From positions 1 to 5,559 of the forward strand of contig CAJPOH010000081.1 of assembly GCA_905372205.1 (NCBI GenBank): DNA of 5,559 nucleotides, written 5' to 3'. The notes below the pieces were generated by a model that made no database searches, was not told where the DNA came from, and worked only from the letters and a program-made list of their open reading frames with translations. The position numbers were made by a program, and so were the translations under genes. Below are positions 1 through 5,471 of this stretch, piece by piece. Origin of the DNA: an uncultured Treponema sp. (lineage in GTDB: Bacteria > Spirochaetota > Spirochaetia > Treponematales > Treponemataceae). Each line of letters opens with the position of its first letter. The first letter of the stretch is position 1.

Positions 1-11
1 TTGGAGGATTT

Positions 12-752
12 ATGTCAGGACATAGTAAATGGGCTACAATTAAGCATGCTAAAGGGGCAGCCGACGCAAAACGTGGACAGATGTTTACAAAGTTTATTAA
101 AGAAATTTCTATTGCAGCTAAAATGGGGGGGGGAGATGTAAACTCAAACCCTAGATTACGTACTGCAGTGCTAAAGGCAAGAGCTGCAAACATGCCAAAG
201 GACAATATTGAGCGTGCTATTAAAAAAGGAACAGGGGAGACTGGTGGTGCTAGTTATGAGGAGCTTCTGTATGAAGGCTATGCTCCAGGAGGCGTTGCAG
301 TATTGGTTGAAACTTTAACCGATAATAAAAATAGAACTGCTGCTTCTGTTCGCAACATTTTTAACAAAGGTGGTGGTAGCTTAGGAGCTACAAATTCTGT
401 TTCTTATATGTTTAACCGAAAGGGTATAATTGAATATGAAGCAGAGAAAGTGAATGAAGATGCTTTGCTAGAAGATGCTTTGGAAGTTGGGGCTGATGAT
501 GTGGCAAGTGAAGATGGTATTATAACAGTAACAACAGATCCTTCAGCTTTTGCTAGTGTATTGGAAGCATTGCAAGGAAAGGGGTATGAATCTGTTTCTG
601 CAGCCATATCGATGATTCCTGACACCTATATTGCTTGTGACAATGACACGACTCAAAAGGTCTTAAAATTAATTGATAGATTAGAAGAAGATGAGGATGT
701 GCAAAATGTTGCCTCAAATATAGAGATTCCTGATGGTTTTCAAATGGAGTAA
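12..752 (+). CDS. yebC: YebC/PmpR (TACO1) family protein
   Basis: This is a complete 246-residue protein, the usual length for the family. It opens with the diagnostic MSGHSKWATIKHAK signature. A basic helical N-terminal domain covers roughly residues 1-75 (including NPRLRTAVLKARAANMPKDNIERAIKK, residues about 46-72), and the alpha/beta part follows (YEGYAPGGVAVLVETLTDNKNRT, then FNKGGGSLG). The tail is acidic, EEDEDVQNV. The family is cytoplasmic. Some members were described as DNA-binding regulators (PmpR), while mitochondrial TACO1 and bacterial YebC relatives are now linked to translation, including relief of ribosome stalling at proline-rich stretches. Which role applies here cannot be read from sequence. 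The ATG start is supported by GGAGG at 3-7. An upstream operon partner, if any, lies outside the window. Oddly, codons 38-41 contain a run of nine G (125-133), described as a separate feature. Confidence 0.96.
   Translation: MSGHSKWATIKHAKGAADAKRGQMFTKFIKEISIAAKMGGGDVNSNPRLRTAVLKARAANMPKDNIERAIKKGTGETGGASYEELLYEGYAPGGVAVLVETLTDNKNRTAASVRNIFNKGGGSLGATNSVSYMFNRKGIIEYEAEKVNEDALLEDALEVGADDVASEDGIITVTTDPSAFASVLEALQGKGYESVSAAISMIPDTYIACDNDTTQKVLKLIDRLEEDEDVQNVASNIEIPDGFQME
125..133 (+). repeat. Nine-G homopolymer inside yebC
   Basis: Nine consecutive G lie in the codons ATG GGG GGG GGA for Met38-Gly-Gly-Gly. The frame is intact at this length. Loss of one G gives GAG ATG TAA directly after the tract, and gain of one G reaches a TAG seven codons after Met38's glycine run begins to shift. 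Either slip would therefore truncate the protein at about residue 43-48. Other glycine runs in this gene mix GGT, GGA and GGC, so the tract is not forced by protein sequence. Confidence 0.9.
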
Positions 753-755
753 AAC

Positions 756-794
756 TTAAAAAAGGGAAACATTTGCTTTCCCTTTCCCCCTTAA
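756..794 (+). terminator. Hairpin after yebC, likely terminator
   Basis: A perfect 9-base-pair stem is formed by AAAGGGAAA (761-769) and TTTCCCTTT (777-785) with a 7-base loop. It begins 8 bases after the yebC stop. Flanking TTAA (756-759) and TTAA (791-794) could add an outer stem across a small internal loop containing CCCCC. There is no good T tract on the + strand after the stem, so it may be a weak terminator or an mRNA 3'-end stabilising hairpin. From about 795 to 904 no gene or convincing promoter was seen. Confidence 0.5.
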
Positions 795-904
795 AAAATT
801 AATAAGTAAATTGTGCTGTAAAAGTCAATAAATGCTTTTCGGTATAAGTGGACTTTGAAGGAAGCTTTCTGTTGCTGTCTTCTTGATTACTTCTTAGATT
901 ATAG

Positions 905-2404
905 ATGAAAAAAAGACTTCTAAAAGATAAAACGCTTCATGCCGATTATACACACATGAAGCTCTTAAAAACTAGTATCTTTGTCATATATTTTTGTTTC
1001 TTTATCTTCCCTGTTTTTTCGTTAAAAGTTTCAAAAAATCAAAAAGACTTGGTGTTTGAAATAAAGTATGAAAACGAAGATGACAACAATGTTCCAATCA
1101 TTCCTTTTGAAAGCATTCCTGATTCTTCTAGTATTCGTCGCTCTGTTGCAAAAACTTGGTTTTTAGCGTCTCCTGAAGAACTTTTAAAGCTAGAACCCAC
1201 TGTATACTATGATGATAATGGGAAGGGGTTTAAGTTTATGGCTGTCTTTCTAAAAGAAAGAGATGAGATTGCCATCGTTGTTACTCCTATGAATACCGAC
1301 TTCACTAGCACTGCTGATTATGTGCCACAAGGAACTTGGGTGCTTTATAAGGATTACAATACAGGAGAAAATATTTCCTTAAAGATATATCCAAAAGAAA
1401 ATCCTGAAATTTATTTGAGACTCACTCCTACCAAAGAAGACATGACATATATCGATGTCTGTCTTTTTAATGCTTATCTTAAAAGACGTTATCCTGTGAG
1501 ATTGAGTTTCAACACTATTTGTTATTTTTCGATATCTCAGTTGCGTTCTTTCACACAGGAAAGTCTCCCATGGCAGTTATTTAATCCTCCTAATTTTTCA
1601 AGTACAGTGGAAGCTTGCTCTGATATAATTGCCGAACGTCTTTCTACATTGGTATATCTTGAAGATGGCGGTTTTGATGAATGGGGTGTTCCTATTCATC
1701 TGAAGGATGGAAGAAAACAAACAAATCAAGAAATAATATATCAGCTTAGAGAGGTTGCAAGTGCAGAAAATGTTGTGGGTGGAGTGAATTCTAAAGGATT
1801 TTTGAAGTGGATTATTGATGGTATGGTACGCCCTGTAGCAGGACAAGGAATCTATGTTCAATCTCTAATGAACAAAACAGAAAAAACTATATCTCAGTTT
1901 AATGCTTCCTTTGACAATAGTGAAATATTTTATGGTTTGGATTGGATTCGAAACTTGAGTGCAGCCGCTCTAACAATGCATCTAAAGCGTCCTTGTACAC
2001 CATTAAGTTCGGGAGTTGATGTGAAAGTGGAACCTTTTGCTGCTACAACAGCTCCAATGTTAAGCATGGAGGAAAATGCAAGGTATGAATCTTTTGAGGG
2101 TTATTTGGGTAGTGCAGGCTATCAAACAACATATTTACAAGCTCTTCTATATTATCTTGCAGTAACAGAACCAGGTCATTTTTATCTTGGTGCTGTAAAT
2201 AGAGAGGTTGGTTCGTCCCCTTTAAGACAATATAATCATGTGGTTTCTTTTTTTCCATATTTTGATGCTTTAGGGGCTTTTCATATTGATGTATATGAAA
2301 GTGCAAAAAAAGTAACGCTTTCTCATTTTGTTTCTATGAATCAAGATGCTTTTGTAGCCCTAACTCGTGTTAAAGCACCAGAGCGTGGGCTTTTTAACCC
2401 TTAG
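905..2404 (+). CDS. Secreted or membrane-anchored protein of unknown function
   Basis: I do not recognise this 499-residue protein. Two starts are possible: ATG at 905, directly after an in-frame TAG, or ATG at 956 (residue 18), which gives 482 residues. Neither has a clear Shine-Dalgarno sequence. The 956 start gives a textbook signal sequence, MKLLK followed by a hydrophobic stretch to PVFS, with likely cleavage near VFS-LK; the 905 start would make the basic N-region unusually long. No lipobox cysteine is seen at the cleavage site, so a periplasmic or anchored protein is more likely than a lipoprotein. The mature part is mixed in composition, with a probable beta-rich first third (residues about 75-220), later aromatic-rich segments, and no second obvious membrane span. 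No catalytic motif is evident. The last codons (Phe-Asn-Pro-stop) fall in the first copy of a 21-base direct repeat that flanks the following toxin-antitoxin operon. No hairpin terminator follows. That the gene is real is fairly certain; its function is unknown. Confidence 0.85.
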   Translation: MKKRLLKDKTLHADYTHMKLLKTSIFVIYFCFFIFPVFSLKVSKNQKDLVFEIKYENEDDNNVPIIPFESIPDSSSIRRSVAKTWFLASPEELLKLEPTVYYDDNGKGFKFMAVFLKERDEIAIVVTPMNTDFTSTADYVPQGTWVLYKDYNTGENISLKIYPKENPEIYLRLTPTKEDMTYIDVCLFNAYLKRRYPVRLSFNTICYFSISQLRSFTQESLPWQLFNPPNFSSTVEACSDIIAERLSTLVYLEDGGFDEWGVPIHLKDGRKQTNQEIIYQLREVASAENVVGGVNSKGFLKWIIDGMVRPVAGQGIYVQSLMNKTEKTISQFNASFDNSEIFYGLDWIRNLSAAALTMHLKRPCTPLSSGVDVKVEPFAATTAPMLSMEENARYESFEGYLGSAGYQTTYLQALLYYLAVTEPGHFYLGAVNREVGSSPLRQYNHVVSFFPYFDALGAFHIDVYESAKKVTLSHFVSMNQDAFVALTRVKAPERGLFNP

Positions 2405-2411
2405 AATTTTT
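2391..2411 (+). repeat. 21-base direct repeat, left copy
   Basis: This copy matches 3181-3201 at 20 of 21 positions, with core CCTTAGAATTTTT (2399-2411) identical; the one difference is C at 2398 against T at 3188. It overlaps the last codons and the TAG stop of the secreted-protein gene and marks the left edge of the segment carrying the toxin-antitoxin operon. Sequence outside the 21 bases does not match between copies. The T and A runs make part of it low in complexity. Confidence 0.75.
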
Positions 2412-2458
2412 TATTGAAGAATATTAGCCATAGTAGTAGAAACATTATTGTGGATATC

Positions 2459-2487
2459 TTGACGATGAGTGTTGTAGTGTATATCAT
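2459..2487 (+). promoter_or_regulatory. Sigma-70 type promoter of the toxin-antitoxin operon
   Basis: TTGACG (2459-2464) and TATCAT (2482-2487) each match consensus at five of six positions and are separated by exactly 17 bases. Transcription would start near 2494, just before the antitoxin ribosome site. It lies inside the repeat-bounded segment, so the operon carries its own promoter. AbrB-type antitoxins commonly repress their own operon; GATATC at 2453-2458 and GTATATC at 2479-2485 are possible half-sites around the promoter, but I see no strong operator palindrome. Confidence 0.7.
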
Positions 2488-2513
2488 AAGGTAAGGAAAG
2501 TAAGGAGGGCTTT

Positions 2514-2762
2514 ATGGAACTTGCAAAAGTAACATCAAAAGGGCAGATTACAATTCCTCTTATGATAAGAGATATGCTTAAGCTAAAAACTGGCGATAAA
2601 GTCTTTTTTGCAGAAAATAAGGGAAGGGTTTATATAACAAACGCTTCTCAGATAACTTTGTCAAATGTTCAAACTCAAATGCAAGGTGAGGCAGAAAAGG
2701 CAGGTTTTCAAACAGAAGATGACGTTGTCTCTTATATTAAAGAGTTAAGGAAAGAGCATTGA
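2514..2762 (+). CDS. AbrB/MazE-type antitoxin of a PIN toxin pair
   Basis: This 82-residue protein has an N-terminal SpoVT-AbrB swapped-hairpin DNA-binding domain (residues about 3-45). It contains the family pattern AKVTSKGQITIP, then IRDMLKLKTGDKVFF. The C-terminal half (about 50-82, QMQGEAEKAGFQTEDDVVSYIKELRKE) is the helical tail that in such antitoxins wraps the toxin and blocks its active site. Antitoxins of this type usually neutralise the toxin and repress the shared promoter as a dimer. The start is firm: AAGGAGG at 2502-2508 lies five bases before the ATG, and a second AAGGA lies just upstream. The gene overlaps the PIN toxin start by four bases, so the two are translationally coupled. 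The strong ribosome site and ATG here, against a TTG start for the toxin, would favour antitoxin excess. Confidence 0.93.
   Translation: MELAKVTSKGQITIPLMIRDMLKLKTGDKVFFAENKGRVYITNASQITLSNVQTQMQGEAEKAGFQTEDDVVSYIKELRKEH
2747..2754 (+). promoter_or_regulatory. Ribosome binding site that fixes the toxin TTG start
   Basis: AAGGAAAG lies inside the end of the antitoxin gene, with AAGGA ending seven bases before TTG at 2759. The TTGA overlap joins the toxin start codon and the antitoxin TGA stop (2760-2762). It is the only start that keeps the conserved PIN N-terminus (RVFVDTNI), because the first aspartate is at residue 6. Confidence 0.75.
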
Positions 2763-3166
2763 GAGTTTTCGTAGATACGAATATTATTATCTCTGCTATG
2801 CTTTTTCCCAGTGGTAAGGTTGCTAAAGTTTTTTCTCATTTACTTGAGAAACATGTGGTGATAATTTCTTCATACACGAAAAAAGAATGTGAGGAAGTTT
2901 TTGAAAAGAAATTTCCATCAAAAAAGAAGCAATTGAATGTTTTCTTTAAAGGAATTAATTTTGAAGAATTTGAAAGTCCTGAGAAGATTGATGAAAAGGA
3001 TTATCCTGAAATTCGAGATATAAAAGATTTGCCTGTTCTCGTATCTGCTATTTTGTCTGATTGTGATGTTTTGATTACAGGAGATAAGGATTTTGAAAGT
3101 ATAAGGCTCGATAAGCCACTAATTTTTACACCGTCGAGGTATTTTGAATTGATTAAAGCAAAATAG
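2759..3166 (+). CDS. PIN-domain toxin, putative ribonuclease
   Basis: This 135-residue single-domain protein belongs to the PIN-family toxin group of COG1569 type. PIN toxins are Mg2+/Mn2+-dependent RNases that cleave RNA and stop growth when free of antitoxin. Visible active-site candidates are Asp6 in VFVDTNIIISA, Glu43 in KKECEE, Asp90 in IRDIKDLPVLVSAI, and Asp109 and Asp111 in the typical ITGDKDF motif. The acidic set is complete, so the toxin looks intact. Length is normal for the group. It starts with TTG overlapping the antitoxin stop, so it is the second gene of a coupled operon with the AbrB-type partner. The RNA target cannot be predicted from sequence. It ends 14 bases before the right copy of the flanking direct repeat, with no strong terminator in between. 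Confidence 0.93.
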   Translation: MRVFVDTNIIISAMLFPSGKVAKVFSHLLEKHVVIISSYTKKECEEVFEKKFPSKKKQLNVFFKGINFEEFESPEKIDEKDYPEIRDIKDLPVLVSAILSDCDVLITGDKDFESIRLDKPLIFTPSRYFELIKAK

Positions 3167-3180
3167 ACAGAATAAAGATT

Positions 3181-3201
3181 TTTTTAATCCTTAGAATTTT
3201 T
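3181..3201 (+). repeat. 21-base direct repeat, right copy
   Basis: This is the second copy of 2391-2411, offset by exactly 790 bases. It sits between the toxin stop and the next gene. Read in the frame of the secreted-protein gene it still spells Phe-Asn-Pro-stop (AAT in place of AAC), so it resembles a duplicated gene end. After an exact deletion between the copies, the stop codon here (3192-3194) would lie 33 bases before the gene at 3228. Confidence 0.75.
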
Positions 3202-3227
3202 AGTTTTAATAATTGGAGTGTTGAAAT

Positions 3228-3773
3228 ATGTTAAAAGAAATTAGTGTAAACCATGATGTTTTGGAGATGATGTTGTTTTATTGGGAAAGTGTTGCCTCAA
3301 AAGATAAGATGAGCGATGAATACTTTCTGGAACTTGCAGGCAAAAAGGAAATGCAAGGTTTATATAGTGATGAATTTACAAAAGATTCTTTTAGACGTGT
3401 TCTTTCGGCTATTTCTAATCGTGAAAAGTTAAATAGTCAAAGTATGAAGGAATCTAAGTTTTGGAATCAGAATATGCGTATGATTGAAGATTTAACCTTA
3501 ACTAATGCTATGATAGCTCCTGTTAAAAAATTAAATCTTTCTGAGCTTGTAGGAGAAGATTTAAAAACTGAAAAACTAGATGTCCTTTTTATTCCTCTTC
3601 CTGAAGGTGATTTTTTTGCTAGCAAAGAAGCAATTGTTTTTAATTTTTTTAGTATTTTAGCATCGTATAATGGTGAAGATTTCGAAGTAATTTCTGATAT
3701 AAAAGTTTCATTGCATGGCAAAGATGTAAAAGAGTATGTGGTGGAAACCATCAAAGCTCAATATAAGGAATAA
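3228..3773 (+). CDS. Soluble hypothetical protein
   Basis: I do not recognise this 181-residue protein. It starts at an ATG preceded by GGAG (3215-3218) at a nine-base spacing. No signal peptide or membrane segment is visible, so it is probably cytoplasmic. The first 110 residues look mostly helical and charged (FYWESVASKDKMSDEY, then FTKDSFRRVLSAISNREK). A more beta-like hydrophobic part follows (KLDVLFIPLPEGDFFAS, then AIVFNFFSILAS), and the tail is charged. The overall plan loosely recalls the N-terminal part of proteins annotated as putative zinc-dependent peptidases (DUF2268/DUF5700-like), in which an HExxH helix follows the hydrophobic strand. No HExxH is present here or in the other frames just downstream, so any relation would be to an inactive or truncated form; this is a weak guess. 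Without the toxin-antitoxin segment it would sit 33 bases after the secreted-protein gene. Confidence 0.8.
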   Translation: MLKEISVNHDVLEMMLFYWESVASKDKMSDEYFLELAGKKEMQGLYSDEFTKDSFRRVLSAISNREKLNSQSMKESKFWNQNMRMIEDLTLTNAMIAPVKKLNLSELVGEDLKTEKLDVLFIPLPEGDFFASKEAIVFNFFSILASYNGEDFEVISDIKVSLHGKDVKEYVVETIKAQYKE

Positions 3774-3776
3774 CTA

Positions 3777-3831
3777 TTTAGCATTTCATAATTATAAAGG
3801 CTGTGGTAACTGGTGTCCCTAAAATGCTAAA
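3777..3831 (+). terminator. Long-loop inverted repeat after the hypothetical gene
   Basis: TTTAGCATTT (3777-3786) and AAATGCTAAA (3822-3831) form a perfect 10-base inverted repeat around 35 bases. It starts 3 bases after the stop of the upstream gene and is followed by a loose T-rich stretch (about 3837-3855). It may be a terminator or mRNA 3'-end structure. The large loop and AT-rich stem make it weaker than a standard intrinsic terminator. Confidence 0.4.
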
Positions 3832-3861
3832 GAAATCTTTTGTTTGACTGTTTTTGCTTAC

Positions 3862-3900
3862 ATTGTGTAGGCTTATGTTCCTACACAAAACACAATTTTT
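3862..3900 (+). promoter_or_regulatory. Leader hairpin just before the permease ribosome site
   Basis: TTGTGTAGG (3863-3871) pairs perfectly with CCTACACAA (3880-3888) over 9 bases with an 8-base loop. The left arm can instead pair with ACACAAT at 3890-3896 through ATTGTGT at 3862-3868, and that alternative is followed at once by TTTT. AAGGAG of the permease begins at 3901. The structure could be a terminator of upstream transcription or an attenuator-like element in the permease leader; the sequence does not decide which. Confidence 0.45.
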
Positions 3901-3914
3901 AAGGAGTTTGCGTT

Positions 3915-5336
3915 ATGGAAAACAAAAAAGAAGCCAAGAAGATTCTTTGGTACACTTTGGCGTTTATGGCTTTCTCAACTGTTTGGAGTATGGGAAATAT
4001 CATCAATGGATATTCTGAATATGGAGGATTGAAGGCAATAATATCGTGGATATTAATCTTCGGTCTTTATTTTATTCCATATTCACTTATGGTAGGAGAG
4101 TTAGGTTCTACATTTAAAGATGCAGGTGGTGGAGTTAGCTCTTGGATTAATGGCACTATTGGTAAAAAAATTGCCTACTATGCTGGTTGGACATATTGGA
4201 TTGTTCATATGCCTTATATTTCGCAAAAACCTTCTCGTCTTTTAATATCACTTAGTTGGTTGATTTTTCAAGACAAGAGAATTAGTAGTATGAATATTCA
4301 TTTACTAACTGTTGCAGCATTGGTGGTATTTTTGATCATCTTGTTTTTATCAACTAGAGGGGTAAGCTTTGTAAAAAAAGTTGCTGCAGTGGCTGGTTCT
4401 TCAATGTTTATTATGAGCCTTTTATACATATTGATGGCAATTACTGCTCCATACATCACAGGTGCAAAGGTTATTCAAACAAACTGGACGCTTTCTACTT
4501 TCTTGCCTACTTTTGATGTTAAATTCTTTACATCTCTTTCAATTTTAGTATTTGCTGTTGGAGGATGTGAGAAAATCTCTCCTTACGTAAATAAGATGAA
4601 AAATCCATCAAAAGACTTTCCTCGTGGTATGATTTCGTTGGTAATTATGGTCTGTGTTACGGCAATTCTTGGTACATTTGCACTTTCTTTAATGTTTGAC
4701 ACAAATAATATTCCAAAAGACTTGATGACAAACGGTGCGTATTATGCTTTTGAAAAATTGGGTGCTTATTATGGTGTTGGAAACCTTTTTATGATTTTAT
4801 ACGCTTTGGCAGACTTCGCTGGGCAGATTTCAATTATGGTTATCTCTATTGATGCCCCTTTGAGAATATTGCTTGAAAGCACAACAGATGAGTTTATTCC
4901 AAAAACTCTTTTCAAGAAAAATAAGTACGGTTCTTATGTGAATGGTCAAATATTGATAGGGATTATTGTTTCTATTTTGATTATTATTCCAATTTTTGGA
5001 ATTAAAGAAGTTGATGAGCTTGTAAGATGGCTTGTCAAGTTAAACTCTGTTTGCATGCCTCTTCGCTATTTATGGGTATTTGTTGCATATATGGCATTAA
5101 AGAAGCATATAGATAAATTTAGTGCAGAGTACATGTTTACAAAAAATAAAGCTCTTGGGATGGTTTTAGGAGGTTGGTGTTTTGCTTTTACACTTTTTGC
5201 TTGCGTCCTGGGAATGTATTCTCAAGATTCTATGTTTCAAACAGTACTTAATATTTGCACTCCAATAGTTTTGGTAGTTTTAGGTTTGATAATGCCAGCA
5301 ATTGCGAAAAAACAAAGAGCTAAAGAGGTAGCTTAA
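3915..5336 (+). CDS. APC-superfamily amino acid permease
   Basis: This 473-residue polytopic inner-membrane protein has about 12 hydrophobic segments, near residues 10-32, 40-61, 84-103, 107-118, 129-147, 156-179, 203-217, 239-261, 287-311, 345-363, 376-395, 412-435 and 443-462 (one or two of these may be re-entrant or merged). Family signs are the broken first helix with SMGNIING, GELGSTFKDAGGGVSSWI after helix 2, and FAVGGCEKISPYVNKMKNPSKDFPRG (about 213-238), the APC pattern of a Gly-rich helix 6 followed by E...NP...PRG. It most resembles the glutamate:GABA antiporter and YjeM-like branch by eye. Such proteins take up or exchange amino acids by cation symport or antiport; the substrate cannot be assigned. 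The ATG start is supported by AAGGAG at 3901-3906. It has its own 141-base structured leader and a hairpin behind it, so it is probably a single-gene unit. It appears intact. Confidence 0.93.
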   Translation: MENKKEAKKILWYTLAFMAFSTVWSMGNIINGYSEYGGLKAIISWILIFGLYFIPYSLMVGELGSTFKDAGGGVSSWINGTIGKKIAYYAGWTYWIVHMPYISQKPSRLLISLSWLIFQDKRISSMNIHLLTVAALVVFLIILFLSTRGVSFVKKVAAVAGSSMFIMSLLYILMAITAPYITGAKVIQTNWTLSTFLPTFDVKFFTSLSILVFAVGGCEKISPYVNKMKNPSKDFPRGMISLVIMVCVTAILGTFALSLMFDTNNIPKDLMTNGAYYAFEKLGAYYGVGNLFMILYALADFAGQISIMVISIDAPLRILLESTTDEFIPKTLFKKNKYGSYVNGQILIGIIVSILIIIPIFGIKEVDELVRWLVKLNSVCMPLRYLWVFVAYMALKKHIDKFSAEYMFTKNKALGMVLGGWCFAFTLFACVLGMYSQDSMFQTVLNICTPIVLVVLGLIMPAIAKKQRAKEVA

Positions 5337-5346
5337 TTTTTTTACT

Positions 5347-5373
5347 AGGCTCACTTTTAAAAGGAGTGAGCCT
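5347..5373 (+). terminator. Intrinsic terminator after the permease
   Basis: AGGCTCACT (5347-5355) and AGTGAGCCT (5365-5373) form a perfect 9-base stem with a 9-base loop, 10 bases after the permease stop. Two G-T pairs could extend it inward. The T tail is short (TTT then AATG), but the GC-rich stem in this AT-rich DNA and its position make it a likely terminator. Confidence 0.7.
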
Positions 5374-5442
5374 TTAATGTGAATCAATTAGCTTTTTCCC
5401 CACTTTGCCTTAGATATTTGGAAAAGTCAAGATAAGGACAGT

Positions 5443-5471
5443 AAAATTAGCTAATAAATTAAGCTAATTTT
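5443..5471. terminator. Second AT-rich hairpin, possibly bidirectional
   Basis: AAAATTAGCT (5443-5452) and AGCTAATTTT (5462-5471) form a perfect 10-base stem with a 9-base loop. It is followed by T on both strands, as expected for a bidirectional terminator between convergent genes. AATTAGCT also occurs at 5386-5393. The loop strand CTAATAAATTAA (5451-5462) is repeated in inverted form at 5512-5523. Confidence 0.4.

Noticed and set aside
404..625. Minus-strand open frame inside yebC.
   Set aside because: It is a shadow of a strongly conserved gene, with low-complexity Ser/Ala-rich translation and no ribosome site.
819..848. Possible sigma-28 type promoter (TAAAAGTC, then TTCGGTATAAG) before the secreted-protein gene.
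   Set aside because: Only about half of the downstream box matches and nothing links the gene to motility.
1598..2306. Two minus-strand open frames of 87 codons inside the secreted-protein gene.
   Set aside because: No family resemblance or ribosome sites; they mirror the + strand gene.
2391..3201. Toxin-antitoxin pair as an integron cassette, since toxin-antitoxin cassettes occur in treponeme integrons.
   Set aside because: No attC-like pair of RYYYAAC and GTTRRRY core sites was found at the edges; the flanks are simple direct repeats.
3467..3754. Minus-strand open frame of 95 codons inside the soluble hypothetical gene.
   Set aside because: Ser/Lys-rich antisense translation typical of shadow frames; the + strand gene has a proper ribosome site.
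3797..3832. T-box-like string: TGTGGTAACTGG followed by GTCCCT before an amino acid permease.
   Set aside because: It departs from the conserved T-box core (TGGTACCGCG type), there is no room upstream for Stem I, and no standard terminator follows.
3844..3879. TTGACT at 3844-3849 as the -35 box of a permease promoter.
   Set aside because: No acceptable -10 box lies 16-18 bases downstream; TATGTT is 24 bases away and inside the hairpin.
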